Shown here one piece after another: positions 53,009 through 64,000 of a DNA stretch of 64,000 nucleotides. Under the pieces are notes generated by a model. The model had not been told where the DNA came from and ran no database searches. It worked only from the letters and a program-made list of their open reading frames with translations. The DNA lies in NCBI GenBank assembly GCA_003415625.1, contig PYIU01000003.1, positions 1,984,001-2,048,000 of the forward strand, given 5' to 3'. Position numbers and translations under genes: made by a program. This stretch comes from Aquanectria penicillioides (lineage: Eukaryota; Ascomycota; Sordariomycetes; Hypocreales; Nectriaceae). Each line of letters opens with the position of its first letter. Positions within the stretch are counted from its first letter, which is position 1.

Positions 53009-55062
53009 ATGCCGCCCTCTGCAAAGCGTGCCCAGAGGGCCCGTCGAGATCCACGCAAGGGTGCAGCCACCTCGCCCACCAACCTTGACGACTCTTCCCC
53101 AGCCGCCCTGCAAAGCGTCGCAAGAAGGTATACTCGGAGCTCAAGGCCCCCGACCCGTTTTGATCCCGCGAGCCTTGCTGATTCTTGACCCTTTGCGCAG
53201 ATCCATGACGACAACTCTACTCCCTCTACCGATGATGATCAGCTTGTCTCCCAGATTACGCAGCAGTTGAGGGCGCAGCCCGTCCAGGCGAGCAAAGACC
53301 ATGCCAATGCCATCCATGAAGCCAACGGAGACGGTGTCAAAGCATACGCCAAAGTCGCGGCCCAGGACTGGACCTTCTACATCACCAAACTGGCTGTGAA
53401 TATTGGCCGTGCCCCCGAGGTTTCCCATGGCAACCCGAATGGCGGCGATGATGAAGATGACCAGGTTCATATTGATCTGGGTCCCAGCAAGATGGTGTCA
53501 CGCGAGCACGCTACTATTAGTTTTGAGTCAAAGGACGAGAAATGGTTCCTTCGTGTGAAGGGTCGCAACGGAGCTAAGGTTGATGGTCAGCCTCTTAAGG
53601 CAGGCCTCTCACACGCCCTCACCAGTGGCGAAGTCATCGAGATTGGAAACGTCGAGATGATCTTTGTGCTGCCATCCGAGATCAGTCCTCTACATGTCCA
53701 CCCGACATTCCTACAACGCTGCGGGCTCAGTGTTGAGACGCCCCAGGCCCGAACCTCTCGCCGGCAACCGCTCATCGCCCCAGCACCCCCAGAATATAAA
53801 CGACCAGGCACGCCGCCTTCTGCCCAGAGCCTTCGCACCTCCCACACAAAATCGCCTGCGGCTAGCACCCCGGCAGTCATGGTTGGTGCCAATGGTGCAG
53901 ACCTTAGCCAAGACGAGAACCAGCACATCAAGCCCCAGTACAGCTACGCCCAGATGATTACCCAGGCTATTTTGAATGCCCCGATGGCAAGCTGAACTTG
54001 AATGGCATATATACCTACATAATGAACAGTTATTCATATTATCGTCACCAGCAAGCTGCAGGTTGGCAGGTGAGTTGGCAAGCGTTGCTCTTACCGCTGT
54101 TCTCGTACTAATCCTGACCAGAACTCGATTCGCCACAACCTGTCACTCAACAAAGCTTTTGATAAGGTTGCCCGATCAACTGACGAGCCAGGAAAGGGGA
54201 TGAAATGGCAGATCGTCCCTGAGGCTCGAGAAGACATGGTACGGAATGCGTACCGAATTGGCCGCGGAGGCCATCGGGGCTCCTCCGCACCATCTTCTCC
54301 AAGCCAGCTCAGCTATATCACACATGGTCCCAGAGATATGGCCTCGCGAGAGCCTTCTTCAGCCCGAAAGCGTAGAGGCTCACCATTGGCGTCACCACCT
54401 CCAAGAACGTCGCTCCTGGTTCCCCAGTCCACCCCGGACAGGCCATCTGACCGATCTCTAGGAAGGAGCGCGACGCTTACCGCGGACGGTAGCCCCTTAC
54501 CGAGGCCCAGGAAGACTACCACAGCAGATTCATCCTTCTCAGTCTATCATCCTCAGTCTCCCACTCTAACCTCATCGTATCTGCAAGAGGATGGGAACTC
54601 ATTCGTCACGCCCGCACCCCCAAGGGTCCACCCGAAGCTCGCCCCTCCGAGCACGGCTCAGAGACCGAGCCAACACATGCCGACAAGTTCCCCAGCACCA
54701 TTCTGGAAATATGCCGATATTGGAAGCACCCCTCTAAAACCCCTCGGGTCGTACGAATTGAGCCCATCGAAACCTGGAGGCGGACTACCACCTCAAAGCA
54801 GCAGCCCCCCAAGAGGAAACAAGTCTCCCCCAAGCAGTCCTTCACGGCCCCAAAAGTCAAGTCCGCAGCAGGTTGCCGACCCCGACGAAGTGGAGGAGGA
54901 GCAAGGATTCGATTTGACCAAGTATGTTTGTGCATTCCAGTTGGACACTCGCACGTGACGCTGACTGATGTATCATCTAGGGGTTTCCAGAGCATCGGAT
55001 CTTACCACGCTCCGGTAGGCAGAGGAGCATCGATCGCCAGCGCTTTGAAAGGGCACAATTGA
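53009..55062 (+). CDS. FHA-domain forkhead transcription factor, frame broken twice
   Basis: Resembles fungal Fkh1/Fkh2-type regulators of mitotic genes: an N-terminal FHA phosphothreonine-binding domain and a forkhead winged-helix DNA-binding domain. Exons: 53009-53127, 53201-54069, 54122-54921 and 54981-55062, with GT-AG introns of 73, 52 and 59 bp. The FHA domain lies at about residues 95-190 ([26 protein letters not shown]). The forkhead domain spans about residues 283-360, from [14 protein letters not shown] to [13 protein letters not shown] Pro/Ser-rich tail ends with [11 protein letters not shown]. Two one-base losses interrupt the frame, at CCCC 53097-53100 (before an AKRRKK basic stretch) and at CCCC 53979-53982 (inside the forkhead domain). 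Allowing for both, the model is 623 residues. Conservation is otherwise strong, so an assembly error is more likely than a pseudogene. Start ATG at 53009. Confidence 0.85.
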
Positions 55063-55727
55063 TGCTGAGATGACAGTAATGACGATGATGAGAGGGTAGG
55101 GATTTTGGCTTGCGAAACAGCAAGTTTACGTACGTAGCCTTTGTGCCATGTATGAATAATGTGGTTTTGATTTACTACAATGACTCAGTATGAGAGACCT
55201 ATCCAAGACTGATTTCGTGTTTCACGAATCCCATATCAAAATTAGAGTGATTTGGGCAGCATGGGATTTTGCAAGCATACCATCAAGAACCGCTGGGCAC
55301 AGTTCGACGGAGCGAATATCTAGGAGTTCATCCTCGAAAATTCGCTGTTTAGATCACTGTTAGCCCAACTAATCATTGTCAAGAACCCTTCAATGGGGTT
55401 ACGTCTTGACCGGACTTGTTTGCCGTTGGAATCCTCTTATCTTAAGATGAACAATATTGGGGTTAGAGTGAAGATATTCCTCGTCTGGTGGCCGCAGCCT
55501 TTTATCTAGCTATCTGTACAATATGCAAACGCGCCTGTAGATGCAAAATGCGTGACTGCTCCATACCTATTCGCCTACCATCCTAAGATCATCCGGAGCC
55601 GTCTCCAGTCAGAACCACCCGCCACATGACATACGCACAATCCCTACTAATACACGGCAGTGTGCAAATCTTGACTGCACAGAACCATACCTAATAAGAC
55701 TTTAATCAAGGCTTATGGACAAAGGAA
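55063..55727. other. Convergent intergenic region, forkhead gene/CLU1
   Basis: 665 bp holding the 3' flanks of both genes. No open frame of note, no RNA gene and no repeat seen. Confidence 0.75.
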
Positions 55728-58700
55728 TTATCGGGTCGACTGACCCCTCCTTTTAGGGTTTCCACGACTAGGTCGCTTCTTGGAAGATTGGGACTTTTGA
55801 TCACCACCTTCGATGAACCTTATAAGCTCGTCAATACTGCGAGAATCAATTTGTGACGCTTGAGCATTGCGGCCTTGTGGTGCGGCAGAGGCTGCTTGGG
55901 CGGGAGATGCTGTGGTGTTGAATCGGATTCCAGACCGAAGGCGTCTGGCCTGGACATCCTTTGCATGCTTGGCAATGGACACAGCATTCTGCGTCAGTTG
56001 TTCCAGCCAGCTCTCTGCTTCTTTGGTGTTCTTATCCTCTGGTCCAAGCTCAGCAAGGAATACATTGTATGATTCGCGCATGCGGTTGACGGCTCCCTTA
56101 GAGTCATGGTCTAGAGCAAGTGCTTGGGCAAGCTGGAATAGTAGAGTAGCAGAATTGACAGACTGCTTGCCAAATACCGACTCACAAACCCGCAGCGATT
56201 CTTCGAACCACAGACGAGACTCGTGGTAAGCTTTCAGATGCTGCAGCATGACTGCAGCATTGTTGATGGTAGTGATGGAATCGGGATGGCCAGGTCCGTA
56301 AATGATCTTCCACATATTAAGAGCATGTTTAGAGTAGACAAGGGCACCCTTGCTATCACCGACTTGGTGGAGGAATAGGCTGAGGTTGAGGTAGTTGAGC
56401 AGCGTTTCTGCTGAGTCTACGCCAACTGTTCTCTCGGCAACAATAATAGCTTTTCTGGCCAGTTCGACCGCAGCTTCCTTATCATCAAGTTGGTAGTACA
56501 GCATTGAAAGGCTGTTGTAGACCCTGGCAACCTCTGGGTGCAGAATTCCGTAGATTTGCTCGTGTAGAGACAGAGACTCTAAGAGCAACTCTTGCCCAAG
56601 CTTTTTCTGGTTCTGCATGATGGAAATGCGGCCAGCTTCGAGAGCCTCCTCTGCAAGGGCGCTTCTAGGGCAAGAATCCTTGATGATAGGCACCAAATCA
56701 ACGACATCCTCAGGGGAAAATGTATGAATGTTGATAGGGACAGGGACAGTGGGGGGAGGTGAGTCACGACCCTTCTTCTTCTGCTTCTTTGATTCCCCAT
56801 TGACTTGACTGTTGGCCGTGGGCTTAGCTGAGACAGCAGCAGCAGGAGCGGCAGGGCCAGATGCTTCGACAGTAAACGAATAATCCCGAGCTTGGACTTG
56901 AATACCAAGTTTCAAACAAACTTCACGGAGAAGTTGGGTAGGTCGAACTTGAGAAAACCACTGTTGATCCAGTTTATACCTGAAGCGGTTGAGTACCTGT
57001 TCCTCAATGTCGGCACGCAACCCTTCAGGGGTAAGTTCCTCGAAAGACCAGTTCGCATCAGTGTAGAGAGCGCGCAACGAGAGATCTACCTCGGCAGCGG
57101 GTTTTGGGTTAAATTCGTGACCCAAAAGGCAATTCAGCATGTGCGAGATGCATGCGGGGATAGCCGGGATAGGCACTCGACGGAGCTTTTCTGCCGCCGC
57201 ATGCTTGAAAGACCTGGCCACCATGTCCTGAATACAAATCTCGCGCAAACATTGTAGTCTGCTGTCTGAGCTGAGCTCGGTAACCATGCCTAGGTAGCGG
57301 ACATTGATGCCGCGTTTGTGCAGGAGTCGACTTAACGACTGGCCGTCCATTGGAAAGCTGATATCAGAATCAGAGAGCTCTCTCAGCAACCCAGGGATGA
57401 CCTGCTCACGCAGGTATACTCCTGCTTCCCTGACCTCTTTCTCGTCAGCGACGAACTCCACTTTTTCAGTATCCGTCTGAGGAACCTGGCCACTGAAGGC
57501 GTCGGGGTTGAGCGCAAATCGGAAGTCGGACAAATCAGGTTGAGGTTGCTCCTCCTTGGAACCCTTATTGCTGGTACTCTTTTTGTTGGTACCCTTGCCA
57601 GGCTCCTCTTCATCACTAGATTCGTCGCTTGATTCATCGCTAGACTCGTCACTATCCTCCTCGCTCGATTCATCACTCGATTCGGCTTCCTTAGCCTTCT
57701 TCGAAGTCTGGTTCCTGCGGGCCAACTCCTTGTCCACCCACTGTTTCATTCTATACCTTCCAAATGAGTCCACAAGTTCTGGTCGCAGTACAGTCATGCG
57801 GTGTGGATATTCTGCTGCAGGCTTGACGTCTTTGGTATCCTCCAACCATGAGATATCCAGCGGGGTGATCCTGTACAGATCGAGGACGTACTTTCGTCCA
57901 TCAGTACCCATCAATCCCTTGGTTTCTACACTTGCCTCGAGGTCAAACCTCTTACCATCCTTGTCCCAGACGGGATGCTTCTTGACCTTAAGTGCCTTGG
58001 ATAGCTGAGCAAACCCTGCAGCAAACCGCTCATCTGCAGCAACAACATCTTTCCCGTCTACAGCGCCGTAATCAATCTGATTCTCACCAGGTTCTCGCTG
58101 CTTGAAGATTCCAGGAACGATGCTCTGGCCGACGATACGCTTGCCGAGGTAGTCAACAACAACCGTGGCAGGAGTGAAGAGGCCTTCGATGTCGAGTTGG
58201 TTAACTAGCTTCACACCAGCAACATCCTTGCCAGTGGCGACCCTGGCAGCTTCGTCGCCACCTTCGGAAGTGAAGGTACCAACACCATCAGCCCCAAACG
58301 AGAAAAAGATGTTATTATAGACAAAGATTTGAGCATCTTTGCACTCTGTAGGGTTTAACGGGGCAATCTCGCCGCGAGCCACCATCACTGCGCCCTTAGT
58401 AGCAGCGTCATTGTAGTCGGCAAACAATTTTGATACCAAGCGCTCACGGAAAACTCGGTCCTGAACAGTCTCACGCGGGAGCTCTTTGGCAGACTGAAAC
58501 TCTTCGTTCCAGTCCCGTAGGGTATCTGTATTTTCAACACCAGCGAGAAGATACGTCTCCTGAGAACGTGTAGAGTCGGGGAGGTGGGTGCGGAGGGAGG
58601 AGGTGGGAGGTGGCACAGCCCAAGGTGCTGCGGGAATGGCGTTGGTGATTTGGAAAGTGGCCAAAGGATCTCTTTGGTTGTTGTATTCCTGGAGCTTCTC

Positions 58701-59733
58701 GAAAGACTCAGCGAAGGATGGTGAAATGAGCTCAATTAAGCTTAGCAGAGAGTGAGAGGACTGTCCCTTGGGTGCTGGCCGAGGGATCGGGTCAAACTTT
58801 GCGTTGGATGACCTGTTAACAAAGAAGCCAGATACGTGGGATGTGATTTGATACTGCTCTCCCTCAGTAGTGGTTATGATGAGGTACAAGAGATGGCCAC
58901 GCTGCCTCAGATGGGGTGGAGGTGGGTTCCATGGCGACAACGTGATTGATTTCACGGTTTTGGGTGCGGGGTCAATCTCCTTGGGCACGAGGCTGGTCAA
59001 AGAGGGAGTGGCCTGGAAATCATAATCCTTCACAGAAAGTTCTGCGGTGGGTTCCTCGCTGCTTCCCTGGGCCCCACCAGCGATAGTCTCGAACAGAGAG
59101 AGCCCCGGCAGCACGCCTTGAGAGGGGTCTGAGCGGTCTCCGGCAGCGCCGATCAACTCTCGAATTCGAACAAGGTGAATTCGGGCCTCTTTCTCGGTAT
59201 ATGGGTCCTCAACTAAGTGGAATTCGGGATTGGTCCCCAGTTCAGGGATCTCTGCAAGGGGAATGAAATCGTTGATCCGTTCGCCGTTATACTCGAGGTG
59301 GAAGCAGGTGTACTGGAAGGCAGCTGGGAGGTCGATGACGGACTGGCGGACCTCATGAACTTGTTCTTGAGACGATACCTATGCAAGGGTGAGCAGGCCA
59401 GGAAGGGTGACAGTTCTCGAGTCGAGGTTTTAGATAACTAACCATAATCTGCATCTTGGTGGCCTTGACACCGGGCAGGACGATGGTCACATTGAGCAGG
59501 GCTAGTTCCGAGCGTCAGAGACACATAGAATGGTCGGGATTGGAGATAGCATTGCTTACCCTCAGCTCCAGAATCAACCTCCGGGGCAGGTATGATACTC
59601 TCCGGTTCCTCGCTCGCGGCCGCAGGGGCTGTAACATCAGTCAATGCGTGAACCACTACCATGATAGAGGAGGGGTGATAGCCTGGGGTTACAAACCTGG
59701 CGCGGCAGCTGGAGGGACAGAGTCAGAAGCCAT
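55728..59733 (-). CDS. CLU1: Clustered mitochondria protein Clu1 (CluA/Tif31 family)
   Basis: Cytosolic protein needed for normal mitochondrial distribution, also found associated with eIF3 and ribosomes (family knowledge). Four exons on the minus strand: 59697-59733, 59560-59628, 59443-59501 and 55728-59378, separated by introns of 68, 58 and 64 bp clustered at the 5' end. They join into 1271 residues, the usual fungal length. An N-terminal CLU_N ubiquitin-like region (LLNVTIVLPG, QEQVHEVRQSVIDLP, HLVEDPYTEKEARIHLVR) leads into the central CLU domain (about residues 355-600, VFRERLVSKLFADYNDAA). An acidic Ser/Asp/Glu repeat tract follows at about 625-650. TPR repeats lie at about 985-1150 (HPEVARVYNSLSMLYYQ, HPDSITTINNAAVMLQHL). 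A basic tail ends in RGNPKRRGQSTR. The start at 59733 (MASDSVPPAA) is the first ATG that splices in frame. Intact. Confidence 0.96.
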
Positions 59734-60356
59734 GTTTTTCAACAATTAGATGGGAGAAACTAAACGGAGAAGGGGACAAGATGACACAGAAGAGGGGAAA
59801 AACCAGGCATGGGACATGCACTGGCGAAGACGGGCAACAATTGAATCGACTTGGTCTTTCAAAGATGCAGAGCGGTGGACGAGAGGAGAGGAAAAAATTG
59901 GACGGCTATTGCTGTGCAGGCTGGCGGCAATGTTCCGGTAGCTGGGGCTAACTAGATGGGGGCCCTGAACAGCCGCAAGAAATCCATTGGCTGCCGGTCT
60001 CACGAGTGGCCAATCTCAAGCCCAGGTATCATGGTAAGCCGCCTCCCTGAACAAGGCTTGCCCCAGAAATTCAGAGTGCACTAGCCTCAGACTGGAAGTA
60101 AGTAAACAGATACCCAGGTACTGAGGTAAGTAGTTTACCCATCGTTTGGACCAACCACCACCATCCTCCACTTGTTCAATACGTGATGCGAATTGACCGT
60201 CTCTGAAATGTGTTCACAAAAGACTTGAATTTCAAATATAACTCAAGGCTTACGTTATCATACTTAAGCTATTCATCATATGATCGAACCAAGTCCCATC
60301 GTCATCCCACTCCGCCCATCGAATGATAGATAGGAAGGACCACCCACAGACAACCA
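59734..60356. other. Divergent upstream region of CLU1
   Basis: 623 bp between the CLU1 start and the first ATG of the hypothetical plus-strand gene. It presumably carries the CLU1 promoter. No motif strong enough to call; no RNA gene. Confidence 0.65.
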
Positions 60357-61405
60357 ATGGCCTCCAACTATGGACTGCTGCTCGATGCCAACGCTTTCTC
60401 CGTCGGTTATAATGCCGTCTTGGAGCGCTACGGAAGAGAATCCAAGAAGGTAATCCAACGGGACCGACAGCAGCTAAGCGAGCAAACTCCTCCGGGGGGC
60501 GGGGGCGGCTGACGAGACATTCGAAGCGTGCTCGCCATACCTACGCACAACGCCGGCCGATCCTGTCTAAGCTAGAATCTAGAAACACTGTTATTGAATC
60601 CCCCCCACGACTAATACTCACCCTCGGAACCATGAACCCGGGGCGTGCTTCGCCGACATCTGGACGAGTCGCATTTCCAACACCTGTGCTTCGCAAGCTT
60701 TGCTCCTGACTAGAAGGATCTGATTACTCGTCAAGAAGAGAGGAGATTGCACCTCATCTGACTCAACCTTCATTTATTGCCAAAATACACTCGCTCCGGC
60801 GACTAGCCCCTGAGGGCCACTATCGACTCTAGGAGGCTATTTTTCGCTGGCTGAACGGGATGCTACGGTTAACAAACTCGGGAACAAGATCTCCTAGTTC
60901 GAAGAGCTTACTGAGCATGTGTCTACGCAAGGTACCCGGGGCACTAGCTGAAATACAGACATGGGACCGAGATGTTGCAGGGAAAAAAAGACCCATGTCC
61001 ATATGGGACTCGTCGGATGCCTCTGTAGAAATATACGGTCAGCTTGAGGAGTTTGGATCTGTTGGCTTAGAATGGAACCCGTTCAGATTGGTCCTACGCG
61101 CGCATGCATTATCAATTTTGGCCAAAGCCGTGGCAGCAGGGCTCTCCGAACCAGAGTTCGTGGCCATACTTGTAGATCTTTTTCTTGATTTCCAGTGTCA
61201 TCATGAAGCCATTGCGATTGTGGTGGGTCTTCCATCTCGATTGACAGGGCCACAAAGCGCTTTGAGCACCTTTGGAGAGAGCAGCAAGTTACAACCCGTG
61301 GTTGTCGCGAGGAAAGTCCCTCAAGGAGATGATATAACAAGGACAAAGACAGCATTTAAATGCCTCTCCGACCTCATGAGAATTGAAAGGTCATCTCTAG
61401 ATTAG
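60357..61405 (+). CDS. Hypothetical protein, exon structure unresolved
   Basis: Not recognised. A candidate first exon at 60357-60449 encodes MASNYGLLLDANAFSVGYN and 12 more residues, ending at a good donor (AAG/GTAATC). A candidate last exon runs from an acceptor at 60832 to a stop at 61403-61405. It reads EAIFRWLNGMLRLTNSG.., then a Leu/Ala-rich helical stretch (LVLRAHALSILAKAVAAG), and has coding-like composition without close homology known to me. The link between the two (60450-60832) cannot be read open in any frame and would need more introns, so they may belong to different genes. After the stop the same frame stays open to 61684, which could mean an intron across 61390-61449 or an extra exon. 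No signal peptide or membrane segment is evident. Confidence 0.35.
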
Positions 61406-63836
61406 GGATATACGAGGGGCTTTCGGGGTGTATGGACAGCTGCGCTAGGCACCATGTCGAGTGGTGGACAAGAGCCCTCGGTCATTAAATATACATGTAC
61501 AGCGGTGCAACGTCTTTCGCTGGCAGTAGGATCAGAGGACCTACCGAAACTGAGCTCAAAGAAAAGGGCCCTGGTCCATGTGGTTATTGGATTGATGATG
61601 TTGACAGCAAACATGAAAAGCAGAGACTACAATGAAGCTAGCCCGTGCGAACACAAGCGACTTGACGATTGGTGCATTTGCTAGATTTTTACATTAGCCA
61701 CATGTAAGAGTCAACGATGGCCATTTATAGTAGCGACAGTCTCGTAGTCTTGGTCTTGGCATGAGATATCATCATCTCTGAGACTAGATCTATGTGGTGG
61801 ACATTGCGTGCGTGGGCGAAGGAAGAATTCAGACAGCTACTTGCTATAGATGGCATTTCTTTATAGGGGAGGTATCAGTTGGTACTTTGGCTGGCATGCT
61901 CCATCGCGTGCCACTATTTTGTCTCGGAAACTTGCACTGGGTTCGAATGCTTACAGTTTTCTGGTTATTTCTGAGAGGGGTTGAGGATTCACGGAGCCTT
62001 CCTTCTGGCGCAGAAAATTAACGACCTACGAGACCTTGCGTTTGCAGAGAAATTACCCACTCCCACCGATGGGCAGCCCAGTCTTGTCAGGATGGTGTTG
62101 GGAGGAAGGCATCAGTGAATGGGTTATTCTAAGCCCAACGCCGAAAGTTCGAGGCGATGAGAGCGCGGAAGATAGAACGTAGAGGGATACCTAGTGGACG
62201 CTCTGGGAAGAGAGGGCCAAGGACGGGGCCGTACCTTGGCTCCGGGAATAGTTGGGAATGGACTGGAGACACTGCGGGGATGGTACGAGTGGCGTGAGCA
62301 ACTGCCACATTGTCGGCGAAGTCAACATTGATGGAGCCGGGGACTGAGGACACGAGAGTATGAATAGGTTACAGAGTCCAGCAGACGAATATGGTGGCTA
62401 GCCATAGGGATGCAGCTAGGTTAACATTATCGAAGGCGGTAATGCTGACCCAAAATCGCGGAATACCATGACAGACATGTACGGCAGGCATGTCAAACAA
62501 GGCATCGACGGGATCTGGAGTTGGGGTGACGGCAGAGACGGCAGAAACAGTGGGAGAAACGGCCGCAGAAACAGCACAAGAAACTGCACAAGAAACATCA
62601 ATGGAGCAAGGCCCCGTTGCTGGTGTCATCGGCAGTGCCCGATGTATCGGAATCGACATTGTCGTCGTCATCATCAGGGCAAACAAAGTCTCAATTGCAG
62701 TTGCAGGAGCCGTCACAGTCGGGGACGCAGGCTCTGTTTTGGGGGGGGGCGACGTAAGTGTACGTGTACGAGAAGAACATCAAGCGCGCGGGCACACGGA
62801 CGCGGACATGGACCAGGCCAGGATGGCTCAGGGGCATGTCGCAGCGCGACGGTGGTGACGATGAGGACCAAGGCGATGATTGGGACGAGCTGCCGTGAGG
62901 GGATGTGCATTTGCAGAATAGAACGTGGTCTGGTAGGTCAGCGAACTTACGGTAGCATCTGTCAGGGTGGGGCACCAGCCACTTGAAACCACGGTTGCTT
63001 CTGTGCGTGGCGCCCTGAAAACTTTGGTACTTGGATTTGAACAACACAGTGGTGCTGCCAGGTGCCCAGGACGCTGCCGTGTGGCTCGGTGTGGATCCTA
63101 TGGCATTGGCTCCCTGTGACTCGCGAATCAATCTATCCCCCCCCCCCCCAAGTGCCGGGAAAGGGCATGTTTCAGGCCCTGTTGGGCGTCCGACGCCCCG
63201 TCTGCTTCCACCAACAATTGATTGCAGGATAACCCAGCCCTCGCGGCACAACATTCTGGTTTAGGACCCCCGAAACACTTGTCTTGTGACTCCTATCGGG
63301 GGGCAAAGGACAAAAATTGTCTATTGGCTGCGCCTGCGTCCCAGGCCTAGCCGTCCCAGTGATGGGCCTGCATACCTCCCTCGAACCCCCCTACCGCGCT
63401 TTCGAATGCGTCTTGGCCATGTGCACCTCGTAATAATTTCTCCGGGACTTGGTAGATTGCTTACACTTCGTATATATATCATGTCGTGCCTGTGCACTTG
63501 GCGGGACTGCCGTCCCTCGGACCGTCACCGTTCTCTCCTCCCTTTCCCAGCGGTGCCGTTTCCTTACACTGGGCTGCTAGATCGCATGCCCTCTTTTTCA
63601 TTCTCTATTTCTCTTCACTCAACTGACATTAGGGCCTTGTTTCCTGTCAGCCCTTTTCTGCCATTCTTTTATTCTCTCCCCTACCATTGGCATTTAGCCC
63701 GTTCACTGGCCTAGGATATCTTATCCTGTCCTACTTCGTGAGGTGCTCCTACTGCCAGACAATTGCATCTTCACTTCTCTCCCACGGGGATCTTCTATTT
63801 TCTACTTCATTTTCACATCCTACAATCACCGTCAAA
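61406..63836. other. About 2.4 kb without a recognised gene
   Basis: Overlapping open frames exist on both strands (for example 62490-62858 plus against 62369-62716 minus, and 62691-63254 minus), but none shows a known domain, a plausible start with splice sites or convincing composition. At about 62530-62600 a degenerate short tandem repeat (GCAGAAAC and GCACAAGAAAC units) yields Glu-Thr-Ala-Gln or Ala-Val-Ser repeats depending on strand. C homopolymers of 8 or more occur at 63135-63150. The last 300 bp (63500-63836) are CT-rich, like the promoter and leader of the downstream gene. Confidence 0.6.
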
Positions 63837-64000
63837 ATGGGCTCCGGAGCTGGCTCCAAACAGGACCCTACCGCCGCAAAGTATGACGGGCTCGGCGCTA
63901 TCGCCAACGAAGAACTTTCCAATTATCTCTTCATCATATGCGGTGCCGTCTCCGTCGCCGTGATCGTCTGGAAACTTGCCGACAAGATCAACAAGGTTAC
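63837..64000 (+). CDS. Probable ferric/cupric-reductase-like membrane protein, 5' end only
   Basis: An ATG in good context (GTCAAAATGGGC) opens a frame that runs off the window after 54 codons. The N-terminus is Gly/Ser-rich and is followed by KYDGLGAIANEELSNYLF and a hydrophobic segment (about residues 30-46, LFIICGAVSVAVIVW), then a basic KINK stretch. This resembles the start of fungal ferric-reductase-type (Fre) membrane proteins, where a first membrane helix precedes the ferric-reductase core. The diagnostic haem histidines and FAD/NAD domains lie beyond the window, so the assignment rests only on this N-terminal resemblance. Confidence 0.5.
   Translation, partial: MGSGAGSKQDPTAAKYDGLGAIANEELSNYLFIICGAVSVAVIVWKLADKINKV

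Noticed and set aside
62369..63254. Possible small genes on either strand (minus 62369-62716, plus 62490-62858, minus 62691-63254)
   Set aside because: Overlapping frames on opposite strands, repeat-driven composition, no conserved domain or credible splice pattern.

Overview
The window looks like nuclear DNA of a filamentous ascomycete (Pezizomycotina, probably Sordariomycetes; the class is an inference). The right-hand genes have 51-99 bp GT-AG introns with CTRAY-type branch sites, and the recognisable proteins (Dml1/Misato, poly(A) polymerase, an FHA-forkhead factor, Clu1) have typical fungal domain layouts. The left part is AT-rich, gene-free DNA with the signature of repeat-induced point mutation (RIP): C-to-T and G-to-A transitions in repeated DNA, with CpA and CpG strongly depleted. 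The window splits sharply into about 46.6 kb of RIP-mutated transposon graveyard and about 17.4 kb of gene-dense euchromatin.

Region 1-46,600. No intact gene is visible. Several elements can be delimited exactly. A Tad-like non-LTR retrotransposon (LINE) is present as copy A (16871-31414) and copy B (34629-42262), each flanked by a 14-bp target-site duplication, plus two fragments at 45593-46175. A Ty3/gypsy element on the minus strand (21000-28922, 194-bp LTRs, 5-bp duplication GCTAT) is nested in copy A. A tandemly doubled inverted-repeat element with a tRNA-like T arm (35115-36156) is nested in copy B. There is also a 0.84-kb inverted-repeat element (9729-10564), a tRNA-like gene with a SINE-like tail (43061-43373), two copies of a 383-bp LTR-like repeat (4448-4830 and 31884-32265), and decayed minus-strand gypsy pol sequence (10575-16856 and 32266-34496). 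The elements differ strongly in RIP load, which gives a relative order of events. Long stretches between them can only be called RIP-degraded.

Region 46,600-64,000. Gene order is DML1 (+, 46825-48455), PAP1 (-, 49263-51345), an FHA/forkhead transcription factor (+, 53009-55062), CLU1 (-, 55728-59733), a weakly supported hypothetical gene (+, 60357-61405), about 2.4 kb without a recognised gene, and the 5' end of a probable membrane reductase (+, from 63837). DML1/PAP1 and forkhead/CLU1 are convergent pairs; PAP1/forkhead and CLU1/hypothetical are divergent pairs. DML1 and CLU1 both concern mitochondrial distribution, but nothing in the sequence links them functionally.

The most notable points are two single-base losses, both at CCCC runs, that break the otherwise conserved forkhead gene; the tandem foldback element carrying tRNA-like B boxes; a RIP spectrum in which cytosines preceded by G are largely spared; and repeated conversion of reverse-transcriptase Asp-Asp active sites to Asn-Asn.
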